64,000 nt of DNA from Papilionanthe hookeriana x Papilionanthe teres (taxonomy: Eukaryota > Streptophyta > Magnoliopsida > Asparagales > Orchidaceae), in assembly GCA_022702705.1 (NCBI GenBank), contig CM040421.1, positions 53,799,740-53,863,739 on the forward strand, given 5' to 3'. This document shows, piece by piece, positions 11,570 through 22,429 of this stretch. The notes beneath the pieces are model-generated. The model saw nothing but the letters and a program-made list of their open reading frames with translations. It did no database searches and was not told where the DNA came from. The translations under genes and the position numbers were made by a program. Numbering within the stretch: the first letter of the stretch is position 1; each line of letters opens with the position of its first letter.

Positions 11570-12727
11570 ATGGCATCCAATCCACTTGAAATCACGAAAT
11601 CCCAAGTGTTCAATAGGAGAAAGTTCGTCAGTTATGAGGCACAGCGGATATTCAACAAGGTTATGACGAAAAAGCGATTGATTAAAGAAAGATGATTCGT
11701 TAATAGAGGAGTGGAGAATTCAACAACATCTATTGAGGAGATGATTATTCAACGACGTTGGGAGGTATTATGCTATACAACTTCTGCGGTAGTTATCCCT
11801 GTAGTCAAAGAATTCTACTCCAATCATCATGGAATCAACAATGGAAGCGTATTTGTACGAGGCAAATGGGTAACTTTCACTCCTTCAAGAATTAATGAGT
11901 TGTATTCAATTGAGAATACACCTGTTTTCCACTATTCAAATTTTGTCCCTAAAAGATACAATATGAATGAGATTTATCGATACTTAACTGATGAACCAGA
12001 AGATTGGGAAATGCGAGAAGACGGGTACGTTAGTTTTTCTGCATCACTTCTTAACCCCGTCTCTAAGCACTGGCACTTCTTTAACTCCTCAAAATTATTA
12101 CCCACTATGAGGGTAACTAAACTCTCTAAGGAATGTGCGATTTTAAATTATTGTATTCAAACTGGATTACCCATCGACGTTGGAACTATTATTTTGAAGT
12201 CTGCCTTAGGCCTAATTGTGCATGGATTTGTTCACGGGCTCGGACATCCTTCAACAATTTTCGCATTATGTAGTCAATACCAAGTTTCCTACGAAGCTTG
12301 GGAAAAAGTACTATTGCCTTAGAAACCATTAGATCCGACTGATATGTTTCCTACTTTGGATAACAATAATGAGACAGCCATTATTACGGACTAAGCATCT
12401 CAAAACAATCCTTCAATCAAGCCCTTTACTGATAGAACGAACATGATCTTACAGAAACTTAAAGGATTGGAGAATGAAATACAAAATGTGATGAATTCCA
12501 TTGACAATATCTCTGATTTATTTGATCACATTGACTGGAGATTGAAAGAGCACTTTGATCATTCAGGACATCTAGAAGCTAGTTTTATACGACTTTTCAG
12601 AAGGAAGGGATGGATTGAAGAAGATTCTACCGAAGAATTCCCTTTCAGGCCTTTCTATAATCTATTCGTGCATTTATGTTCTATCAGAAATATCAGAGAA
12701 GAATTAAGTTTAGATCTTGATGAGTAG
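11570..12727 (+). pseudogene. Post-pol ORF 1, 'putative plant transposon protein' domain
   Basis: One reading frame runs from ATG 11,570 to 12,727, broken by TGA 11,693-11,695, TAG at 12,320 and TAA near 12,392. The core reads RRWEVLCYTT...VVPVVKEFYSN-like text, then VRGKWVTFTPSRINELY, LTDEPEDWEM, LNPVSKHWHFF and the PIDVGTIILKSAL segment. This is the pattern of the plant domain named 'putative plant transposon protein' (Transposase_32 in Pfam, from memory), common downstream of pol in Athila-like elements. Its biochemical role is unknown to me. The C-terminal part (12,443-12,727) is charged and possibly coiled. It is a diverged paralogue of the ORF at 13,557 and lies 460 bp after integrase. 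Confidence 0.75.
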
Positions 12728-13107
12728 AAGATATTCATTCGTACTTATTTGTGTGTGATTGCTTGAATTTAGTTTTTATTTGCACTTTATATAGTTAATA
12801 TCAGTCTAGATATGATTGTGTGTTATTTGTTTAGTCTCAGTGTTTTGAGTATTTTAGTGTGGATTGCGACGCTGAATTGTGTGTGTGTTAAGATTTTTCA
12901 AAGCAACTTGTTAATAATGTAGTGTGTGTGAAATTTGTAATCACTTGGATTTCATATATATATAAGTTATAATGTTTGTGTTGTGTAAATTTATGTGTTA
13001 AAATAGTATCTAATCATGATAAAGTATATTCTAAAGTGACCGAACATAAAACAAGGCTTAAAATGAATTGAAAATATTATAAATCTTAAAAATATTAAAA
13101 ATTCAAA

Positions 13108-13222
13108 AACCTCGCCGACAGCGAGATCGATCCCGCCGACGGTGAGATTTTCCCGAAACTTTTGACCTCTTTGAATTAATTAGCTCGCCGACAGCGAGAT
13201 TCCGTAAAACACTATATTTTGA
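13108..13222 (+). promoter_or_regulatory. Second GC-palindrome cluster, ahead of post-pol ORF 2
   Basis: CTCGCCGACAGCGAGATCGA at 13,111 (one arm mismatch), CCCGCCGACGGTGAG at 13,133 and CTCGCCGACAGCGAG at 13,184 are followed by a weak TATA-like ACTATATTTTG at 13,211-13,221. It mirrors the arrangement at 11,331-11,497. A second TATATAAA occurs at 13,363-13,370. Function is inferred. Confidence 0.45.
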
Positions 13223-13346
13223 CCGGGCAACCGTCACTATTCATCATCCCCTTCCTCAAAACTTCGAAAAACCGACCTAGGGCTTGATAGATCGTAGATT
13301 TGGAGCAATTTCAACACATTTTAACACCGGATTTCGTCTTCCCTTG

Positions 13347-13546
13347 GTAAGAGATTCCCTCCTATATAAAATTTTTTGATTTTCACCATGAATTTCTTCC
13401 ATATTGAGGAATTTTGGAAAAATTTAAAATGTGGAGAAAAGATTTGGAAGAAGTTCATGGAAATTTATTTAGAGTCATTTTAGTTATCTTTAGAAGCCAT
13501 TTTAGTAATATTTTAGAGATTAGTTGAGATTTTTGTAAATTTGATA
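13347..13546 (+). other. Possible 5'-UTR intron before post-pol ORF 2
   Basis: CTTG|GTAAGA gives a good donor at 13,347, and TTTGATAG gives an acceptor at 13,546, 10 nt before the ATG at 13,557. The interval is T/A-rich as plant introns are. Spliced expression of the downstream ORF would fit an Athila-type element, but only transcript data can show it. Confidence 0.3.
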
Positions 13547-13556
13547 GATCGAAAAA

Positions 13557-14636
13557 ATGGCTCCACGACAAAAGAGGCGAATGGATTATGACGAAACACG
13601 ATTTGTAAGTGCTCGAGCGCAATCAAAATACTTCCACAATATCCAAGCAAGGAAGTGCATACAAGATCGAGTATTTAAGAATCTAGAAGGAGAAGTGGAA
13701 CGAACCATAAAAGAGAGGAGATGGGAAATTTTATGTTATACAACAAATAGAACTGCAGTGGAAGTAGTGAAGGAATTTTATGCCAACCTAACTGAAATAG
13801 AAGATGCACCAATAAATGTTAGAGGATTTTTAGTCAATTTCAATGCTGCAAGAATCAATTCTTTCTATGAAGTACGCAACCTACACACCAGCGAGTATGA
13901 TACTTTTGGAACAATGGAAGGACCGCTGGAAGAAGTAATCAACTTTCTCACATATGGGAAAGGGGTTTGGAAAATCAAGCAGCGTGAACGGGTAAACTTC
14001 CCTCTTTCTATGTTGAATGCAACATCTAAAGCTTGGCATTATTTTATTTGTTCTACCTTGTTACCTACCTATCACCATAGTGAAGTAACAAGAGATAGAG
14101 CAGTTCTGAATTTCTATATTCAGAACCAAAGAAGTATTAATGTGGGAAGTATTATTTACAAGAATATATTAGCCACTGCAAGAAGTGAGAGTGGAGGAGG
14201 ACTAAGGCAGCCTGGTCTAATTTATGCACTCGCGCAATTATCTGGGGTAGAGGCAAGAGATGATGAGGAATGGGTGGAGCCTATGAAACCCATTACCCAG
14301 GCTAATATAAAGACTTATAAATCCCACGAAGGATGGAGATCAGAAACTAGGAGTTACGTACCTTCAACTAGTAGGGATATTCCCTCCACCAGTTATGATC
14401 CTCCTACTTATAGTTCTCCTATCCTTCATGATTTGATGAATGAAATGACCCTGCAGCGGAAGAGTTTTGAAAAGATTGAGGAAAAATTAGAGCATATTGA
14501 TCAGAGAATTGGAGGATTAGAGCTAAGGCACAATTATGACAGCGAGTATCTCCAGAGACATTCAGAGTTTGAGATAGCTTATTATGATGCTGAGAATCGT
14601 TACAGAAGAGGAGAGCTTGATGTTTTATTTCTTTAG
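13557..14636 (+). CDS. Post-pol ORF 2, 'putative plant transposon protein' domain, 359 aa
   Basis: Intact from MAPRQKRRMDYDETRFVSAR to TAG at 14,634. In phase after that stop the frame continues about 21 codons to TAG near 14,700, so the original end may have been 14,702. Basic N-terminus (residues 1-8), then the family core ERRWEILCYTT, VVKEFYANL, INVRGFLVNFNAARINSFYEV, VNFPLSMLNATSKAWHYFI, and SINVGSIIYKNI near residue 200. After a Ser/Pro/Thr-rich linker (residues 250-290) comes a charged helix (SFEKIEEKLEHIDQRIGGLE). No membrane segment is obvious, so an envelope role is not supported. It is far better preserved than ORF 1, its tandem paralogue. Function unknown. Confidence 0.75.
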   Translation: MAPRQKRRMDYDETRFVSARAQSKYFHNIQARKCIQDRVFKNLEGEVERTIKERRWEILCYTTNRTAVEVVKEFYANLTEIEDAPINVRGFLVNFNAARINSFYEVRNLHTSEYDTFGTMEGPLEEVINFLTYGKGVWKIKQRERVNFPLSMLNATSKAWHYFICSTLLPTYHHSEVTRDRAVLNFYIQNQRSINVGSIIYKNILATARSESGGGLRQPGLIYALAQLSGVEARDDEEWVEPMKPITQANIKTYKSHEGWRSETRSYVPSTSRDIPSTSYDPPTYSSPILHDLMNEMTLQRKSFEKIEEKLEHIDQRIGGLELRHNYDSEYLQRHSEFEIAYYDAENRYRRGELDVLFL

Positions 14637-14702
14637 TGCCCCCGTTACAGTCATTACCAACCTACTCCACCTGCGGAACAAGGAGATGAAGATATTGCTT
14701 AG

Positions 14703-15632
14703 GATTTTAGTATTGGTGATTAGGTTCTCTGATTAGATATTTATGTTATGTGATTGTTTGTTTGTTTTCTTAAATTCGATATTGATGTTTAGTTTGTGAA
14801 CTTGGTTTGTTATGTTATGTAAGACATTATTAAAATGGTTGTATAAGTTAAGTTATATAGTTTGTAAATTTTAATATTTCAGACTGTTATTGTGACCTTA
14901 AATTGAAATAATCAGTTATGTGTGTTTAGCATTAGATTAAATATAAGTTGTGATAGTATTTTGTACTTATTTCAAAACTTCTTGTACCAAGCTATTTCTT
15001 TTAATATTATGTGTGTAGAAAGTTATTAACAGTACAGGTTAATTAAGTAATGGATAGAACCTGCAGAACTTCAAAAAGAAGAAATACCTAAAGCACAAAG
15101 GTATGATTTAAATTTATAGTTTGTTTTCTTTTAACCCTATATAGATAGATAGAAAAATTTAAGTTTGGGGGAGGTAAAAATACAAATTTAATTATTAAAT
15201 TGTTCTCAATTTATATTTTCAAAAAAATTATTATAGAACGATTTTCTGTGGTAATTTTAATTCAGTAAACTAGAATTAATTTATTTAATTATTATAGAAA
15301 GTTAAAAGAAATACTTTTAATGATTAACTAATCTTGTAGATTAAGATATTTAATATAAGAGAATAAGAATATAGTTAAATATTTAAAGTAAGGAAAACTA
15401 TATTTTCAAATATAAAATTCTTAGGTATTTAGTTGAGAAAGAAAAGATTGAAACTCAATGAAGTAAAAACTTTAAAATACATATAAGGGAAGTAAATGTT
15501 TCAAGTTTCAAATTTAGGAAGAGGAAAATGAAGTTCAAAATTATTAACAGACAAACCAAAAATAGTGATCCTCACTTGAAAAAGAAAAGAAAAAAAAGGG
15601 ATTGAAAATCAATCCAGAAAGAAAAGAAAAAG

Positions 15633-15665
<33 letters not shown>

Positions 15666-16069
15666 TGAAGAGAAGCTTGAGGAGATGCCTTATCAAAAAT
15701 TGGCTTCATTTGAATCAACCTAAAGGGTAAACTTCAGTTACATTTTTGAACTTATATATATGGATTAGTATTTTACTAAGTAGTGCTTTCATGAAATTTC
15801 TATCATCTGAATATCTTAAGTAATTTAATATTGAAAAATATAGTCACACTTGAAATAAATGGAAAACCAGAAATCTTAAACTTGATGAATAACCTTATCT
15901 CTACAAACTTAATTTAATTATTTTAAAATATTTCTAGAGAACTTTACTATAATACTTATTTGAAATAAATTCATAGTAATTCTGAATTAAAACTTTACTG
16001 CAAAGAATCATTACTTTTATGTAGTATCTAAATTACTTGAGGACAAGTAATAGTTAAGTTTGGGGATTT
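14703..16069 (+). other. Athila 3' internal non-coding region with polypurine tracts
   Basis: AT-rich and without a supported ORF. It contains an AAGTTTGGGGGAGG tract at 15,161-15,174, typical of Athila-type elements, a (TA)n run at 15,633-15,663, and AAGTTTGGGGA at 16,056-16,066, which lies 3 nt before the LTR and is the better candidate for the plus-strand primer. Confidence 0.6.
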
Positions 16070-17168
16070 TGACCACAAGAAAATATATTGCGAATTTTAT
16101 ACCAATTTCATATGAAATTACACTTTAAAGAAAGGTATTTTCTGTGTTTTATTGCAGGAATGAAGATTTATAGGTGCTGAGAGCAAAAAGAGCAAAAAGG
16201 CGCGAATCTGGAGCAAAAAGGACAAAAATTGATGAAAATTGAACTATCCCGCCAACGACGAGATTTAAGTCATCGACGGCGAGATTTTCCCGAACGTTTT
16301 TAATATATTATAATAGAGCCCGCCGACGGCGAGATCGAGCCCGCCGACAGCGAGCCTGAACGGTTAGCCTAAAAGCTCGCCGACGGCGAGATCGAGCCCG
16401 CCGACGGCGAGACAGTTGATTCAAGCCAAATTCGATGAATCTAGACGCGTTTTGAAGAGGTGCTTAAGCAACCTTTGGAAATATGACTCCTTCTATAAAT
16501 AGAGACGATTTTGTGTGTTATAGTGTGTCAGTTGGTGTCAATTGAGTTTTTTCTTTTATAGTAAGAGTTTGTGTTTAGTGTCTTGGTGAGTTATAAGTGT
16601 GTTGTACAAGAAGGAAGAGTCAGAGGAACTTGAGGAATCTGCTTGGGGAGAAGAATTGAGATAAGTATATTTGTTTATTGTTTTATAACTTTAAATTAAA
16701 TCCAACATCTATGTTATTATTCACATGCATTCTGAGTAGTTTCCTTTGTCTTTCTCCTTGTTGTTGAGGTTTTGTAAAATGAAGAATTAAAAGAGTTGTG
16801 CTTAATAATATTAAATAGATATTGTGATAATCTTTTACTTAAATCTTAATTTACTTTCAATTTGGCCAATTGAATTGTTAACATGTGTTGAAATATCAAC
16901 TATAATAAAGATTACATCCAAGATTCAGGGAATTCAAAAGCCTTGAAAGAAGGGTACAAATAAATAGGGAAATATTAATTATCGGGCGAAGAATTGAATT
17001 TTTTAGTGTGACAGACTAAAATCTTCAATTCGGTACTATTGTTTGGGAGCTGAAGTGTAGATGTTAGCCCTCAGGTGAGGGGAACGTGGGAGCTCTGAAG
17101 TGGCAGCCAGTATCCTCCCATCCTAGCCACAAATTTAGTAACCAAACATAAGCATTAGTCAATGTTCT
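16070..17168 (+). mobile_element. Athila-like 3' LTR, truncated at its 3' end
   Basis: Starts TGACCACAAG just after the polypurine tract and matches the solo LTR starting at 36,263 (TGACCAGAGA) through the palindrome cluster, TATA region, AAATAGGGAAATATTA, GGGGAACGTGGGAGCTC and the CAGTATCCTCCC blocks. It stops at about 17,168 within TAGTCAATGTTCT. The solo LTR continues about 400 bp further to GGTCA, so R/U5 is missing here. It abuts long-LTR copy B, which is itself truncated. Confidence 0.85.
16246..16500 (+). promoter_or_regulatory. Athila LTR promoter: GC palindromes, conserved block, TATA
   Basis: Five to six CCGCCGACGGCGAG-type palindromes lie between 16,246 and 16,412, two of them perfect. 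Then comes GAATCTAGACGCGTTTTGAA followed by GAGGTGCTTAAGCAACC, and TATAAAT at 16,494-16,500. The block next to the TATA is shared with three other LTRs in the window (36,629, 38,146, 41,108), whereas the palindromes differ between families. Enhancer or silencing-target roles are inference. Confidence 0.6.
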
Positions 17169-20100
17169 CATGCAGGGAGACATTGTTGTTTATCATGCAT
17201 GTTACAAGAAAAGTAAAGTGCAGTAAAGAAAACACGGGAAAGGAAATCGCTATAAACTCATAAAAGTGTACCTGGCGAGTCTTCTCGTTCCTCCACCTAA
17301 AACTTTAGTATTCTTGTAATAACATTTATATTTACAGGAAGTAAAACCTAATGGATTTGTTCATCACAGGCCTACCAAGTCCTACTTCATAACCCGGCGG
17401 GTCCTATTCATTTATGAGATATTTTCATTTAATTATTATAATAAACACAATAGTCATACAAAGTGTCCAGAAGACCTGTGAAACTGTCCCGGAGGAACCC
17501 AGATATTTCATAATACTTTTGAACTTCCTTGGGATCCTTTTGGATTTATTATATTTTTTAAACGATTTATCCCTTTCATACCCTTATGCTCAGTGAGTTG
17601 GTGTTTTTAATTAACCTGAAAGACAAGGTAATTATCATTTGTTATTTCATTTAGAGATTATGTGGGTGAAAACCCCTTTAGGCAAAGTTAATTTGTTTAG
17701 GAAAGTTAGCCAAGTAATTTCATAATTGGGCTTGTAGTGTTTTCAGGTATTGAAATTTTGATTATGTTTACTTTCCTAAACTTCTCTTCGCAAAATTGAT
17801 TAAGCCCAGCTCACTATTAAGCCCTTAAAATTTGTAATTCTTTTAAAAAGGTTAATGAGTTTAATTAATTTTTATCAAAATATTGGGCTATCATTTAATA
17901 TACCAAAAAGGGATGTAGGTTAGTGGATTATTAAGCTCCAAGATTAACCCCTAACCACAAGGATCATTTTGTTTAATTATCTTCCAAATTAAAACTAATT
18001 GGGAAAATCCAAACATTTAGTTTCGATATGACAAAATTGAAGTTGGTTTATACCATTTTTTCCTTTAATGTTTCAAACATCCAAACATATCATTTAGGAT
18101 CATTTATTGCCCATTTTACTTTTTTTATTAAACCTAAATATCAATTAAGGTAAAAACCCTTAAAATTACAATTTTGGCCTTGGGGCCTTATCACTTCATA
18201 ATTCCTTAAATTCAATTCAAATGACTTTAGAATTTTTATCCTACCTTAATAATGTGTTGATTAAAATATCAGAGGAGAAAATGTGATTTTTCAAATTTTA
18301 ATTTAATTTATATATTTATTTTAATGCAAAAATAGAGGTTTTTAGTGAAAATTCCATAACTTGATCAAAACAAAATATTGTAATTTGAAATTTTTACCGG
18401 AGGTAAACCTAGACTAGAGGACCACTTGGACTAAACTTTATGATTTTTAAAGTTTATTTTAATTATTAGAATTATTTCTCTTTCTGGGGTTTTAATTAAT
18501 TATAAAATATTTTAAATTTTGAAAATTCAATTTTATATTTTTAAAAAATCGGTCTAAGGTCGGGGAACCCGAGAGAAATAAGTTTCATATTTTTTTGATT
18601 TTTGTTTTAATTTTTAGAATTATTTTAGTGCAAAATTAAGAAAATTCATTTTTTAGCCTTTTAAAAATTCATTTAAGCCTTTAAAAATTAATATCTTAAC
18701 TTAGAGAATTAGAAAAATTATGGAGATGGTTCCTAAGTGATTAGGAGACCAAATTAACAATTTGATGATTTTTTAATATTTTTGTGATTTTTAATATTTT
18801 TTAATTATTTAAATATTAAAGTATGTTCAAAAATGAAAATTTTATAAAAATTCCAATTTTATTTTTAGAAAATCCCTCTAATGACAGAGAACTCCAAAAT
18901 TAATTTTATAAATTTTATAATGGTATTTTAATTATTAAAATTCATCTAAGTGCAAAAAATGTCATTGGGCTTAAGAAAATCATTTAACTTATTGAATTAA
19001 TTCCAAATGACTTCAAAATTTTTAGGGGAGTTCCTCTGTCCCTGAAGCAGAGTGGAGAATTATTTTTGGGTTATTTTGATTTTTATTTTATTTTAATTAA
19101 TTAAGTATTTTTTTGGTCAAGTTGATGATTAGTGCATATCTTAATGATTTAGCCCATGAAATAATTATCCTAGGGCCCTCTGATCATATGAGACCTACAA
19201 AATTTACATTGTAATTTTCTAATTATTATTTTAATTATTAAAATTTTTATACCAAAACAGACACAATAGCTTGAAAAATAGAGATCTCCTCATAGAGATG
19301 TCCCCTGACTTTGGAAAAATCAGGGAAGATCCCTTATGACAGATAGAACAAGACCCTTAAAGCTCAAGTCATGGTGAAATGTCTGGGTCAATGGAGAATT
19401 AAAAGATTGAAATCAGTATTTAAATTATAAAAAATAAAATATACATAAAAAATACTTCAGACCATTTCCACATTATTCTCCTCTATTCATTGAGCAAAAA
19501 GATATTTTTCTTTTTTTTTCTGATTTTTCTAGGCCAAGATATGGATTTTTAAAGTTAACTGATTTAAATAATTCAAAAATACCCCTAATTTCATACTTAA
19601 ACACGTGGCGCCATGTCATCCTCGGCAGCTCCGAAGCCTCCACGCGTCGCTTCGCCATTTGAAGCCGCCTTCTAACTCAGTTGCCACGTGGTCGCACTTT
19701 ATGTATCGAGAGCTCTTCCGGCGCAATCCTGACCATCCAAGCATTACACGCGTGATCCAACGATGCTCCTTCATCGTCTTCGACTGGTTCATCCCGAGAG
19801 CCGTCCACCTTCTAGAACTAAGATCTCGAGCTAGACTCAACCAAATCACATGGGGTTTGTTCCTATAGCTTCATCTAGCCTAGACGAACATATTCATATG
19901 GTTTATATGGTATGAAATATAGTGTACAATTATAGAAGATGAACAAAAACTCGGGAGGAAGAGTGAGTTGAATACCTTTGTCTGAGAGGGAAGGCCTCAA
20001 TCAGATGGTTGTGGCAGTTTCGATTGGTCCCAACGAACCTCCAGATGGATCCTTTTGCCCTGGTGAATTGTCTAGACCCAAACTCGACCAGACTCGATTT

Positions 20101-22413
20101 TAGGTGTTGATGGAAGTCTGGTGTAGAGGCCTTCTATGATGGGGCTTTGATGGGGGAACTCCTTCTTCAACTGCTGTGAAGGTGTGGATGCAGTTAATTG
20201 AGATTTGGTGCTGTGTGGAGGTGTATTGGAAAGTGTCCTGGTTTCCGGCCAAACTTGAGCCTTGAAATTGAGCTCAGGCAGTGGGAACCAGAGGGGGGAA
20301 ATGGTTGGAATGGTCATAGGGAGGTCTGGAGGAGCTCTGGTGAGATTTTGCAGAGTTTGGTTAAGAAATTTTCAGCACTTAAATTTTGGTCGTGAGGGGG
20401 TGATTTTATAGCCATGGCTAATTGGCTGAGCTCAGGGCCTAGCTTTGGGTGCTTTAGGCCACTTAGGGTTAGGGCAGAGCAGTGTCATTGATCACTGAGG
20501 TGATCCCTCACTAACAAGGCTCAATTTTGAATTTTAAGGGGTATGGGGGCGCTCGGGCTGAGCAGTTCCGACGGCTAGGGCGGCAGGCAAGGACAGGGAA
20601 GGTGGCTAGCAGCCTGATGGGAGGCAAGAGAGGAGTTAATAAAGTTAATTTCCTGTCATGATGAGTGGCTTGCTTAGAGAGATGGGTTAAGGCAAAAGGC
20701 GAGGGGGAGTTGTCCTTGGTGAAGGACCTTTGGTCCATGGCTTAATGGACTTGGGTCTAGTGGGTTTTGGCTAGTCTTTGGGGTCCCAAAGTTGGCTGCC
20801 ATGGAGTTGGTTTGGTCAATTTGGTTCAATTGGGTTCAATTTAAGTGTCATTAGGTCATAGTTTCAATTTAGGTCACATTGGGTTTAGGTTAGGCTAGCT
20901 TGGGTTTGAGCTTGATTCGGACCAAATTGTTGAGCAACATTGTGTATATGATTGTAATAAAGATTTTTCATGAAGACTTGAAGTGGTTTTGAGTTCATTT
21001 GGAGGTTCAATTTGGTGGATTTTGGGATTTTGGTCAATTTGGGGCAATTTGGGTCAACTTGGGTTTAGGTTGAGCTAGGGTTGGGTCCAAGGCCAATTGA
21101 AGGTTCCAAATGGTCTAGGGGAATGTGATGAAGAGTTCCCAACATCAATTGGGTGGAAATTTTGGGAATAGGGCAATCAGATTGGGAGATTTTGGGCATA
21201 TGTCTTGTTTGGGTCAAAATTGAGTATTTTGAACTTTAAGTGGATTTGGGTGAGACTTGGGCTCAAATTGGGGGCAATTGATGGTTAAATTCAGCTTAGG
21301 GGAGTTTTATGAAGGGTTTAGAATTGAAATTGGGGAGTAATTGATTGGTATTAGGTCGATTTGAGGGATTTGGGTCACTTAGGCAAAATTGGGTATTTTG
21401 GGTTTTAAGTGAAATTGAACTCAAATGTGGGTTAATTTGAGCTTGGATTTGGTTTAAATTGGTATAAGAGATGTTTAATTAAAGTTTAGAATTGAAATTG
21501 GGTAAGATTGGGGTCAATTGCGTAGACATTGGGTTTAATATGGGCACTTTTGAGTTAAATGGGTCAAATTGGGGCTTTTGGTTAAATTGAACTAAATTGG
21601 CAAAATTGGGTCATGTGGTAGTTGAGAGAAATGAAATTGGGAATATTTGAGAGGCTTTGAGAATTTATGGGAATTTCTGAAATTTTTGGAATTTTGGGCT
21701 AAGAGGGGCTTTTTGGTCATTTTGGGGACTTTTTTGGGAAATTTAGTAATTTTGGGTAATTTTGGTCAATTTGAGTGGTGGGGGGTATTTTGGAACGATT
21801 TTTAGAGAATTATGGGTTATTTTGGGTGATTTTGGAAATTTTGGGGAATTTTAGGGTTTTGGTGACATTTTAGGTATTTTGGGAATTTTGGGTATTTTAG
21901 GGTAAAGGGGTTAGAAATTTGAAATGTTTGGGAAAATTGAACTTGGTTGAAGGTGAGTAGTATGTAATTGTTTAGATTGAGCCATGGTCCAAGGCTCACC
22001 CTCATTTGGTCCTCTGTGTGTTGGTACTAGCCAAACCCTAGCCTGAGGCTAAGAGCTTGGGAAAACCACTTACATGAGTTTCTAAAAGAGTTAGGGGATC
22101 AAAGTGGGATGTGCTTAGGGTTGTGACTGTGTAGTGTGAGTGTGGTGTAAGCTCTAGACCTCCCAAGGTAGATCCTATGGCCTGACCACCTATTGGTGAC
22201 TTCCCTTGTGCTTCCTTATGCTTGGTCTCGTCCTCTCAAACTGGAGGTTAGACCTTAAGCATATGAAAACTCTCAGTGAAGTAAGAAAAGTTTGAATTTC
22301 TCTGGGGAGGGTGCCATGACTAGTCTTTTAAGAAAGTTACCAGGAGAGTCTCATGGCTAGACCCTAAGCTATTCTAAAGAGAGACTAGACCTCAACCAAA
22401 AGTGAGGTCAACA
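17169..22413 (-). mobile_element. Long Gypsy LTR, copy B (truncated)
   Basis: Colinear with copy A from about 4,090 to 10,086: CATGCAGGGAGACATTG, GTACCTGGCGAGTCTTC at 17,270, GGAGAAAATGTGATTTTTC at 18,272, CACATTATTCTCCTCT at 19,467, a GC-rich block at 19,600-19,830 (GGCGCCATG...CCTCGGCAGCTCCGAAG), the GGGTCAAATTGGG texture, and AAGTGAGGTCAACA ending at 22,413. The TATA lies on the minus strand. The first 1.4 kb (equivalent to 2,646-4,090) is missing at the junction with the Athila LTR. No ORF inside is conserved with copy A. Confidence 0.85.
20403..20410 (-). promoter_or_regulatory. LTR copy B TATA box
   Basis: Minus-strand TATAAAAT, aligned with the TATA positions of copies A and C2. Confidence 0.6.
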
Positions 22414-22429
22414 CCATGATAAAGTTTTA

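Noticed and set aside
13557..14636. Envelope-like protein assignment for post-pol ORF 2
   Set aside because: No signal peptide or membrane segment is visible; the domain matches the plant transposon-protein family instead.
16246..16412. Regularly repeated palindromes as a CRISPR-like array
   Set aside because: Spacing is irregular, there are no unique spacers of constant length, and the context is a plant LTR.
19605..20738. ORFs on both strands around the GC-rich block of copy B
   Set aside because: They correspond to LTR sequence, with no shared reading frame with copy A or C2.
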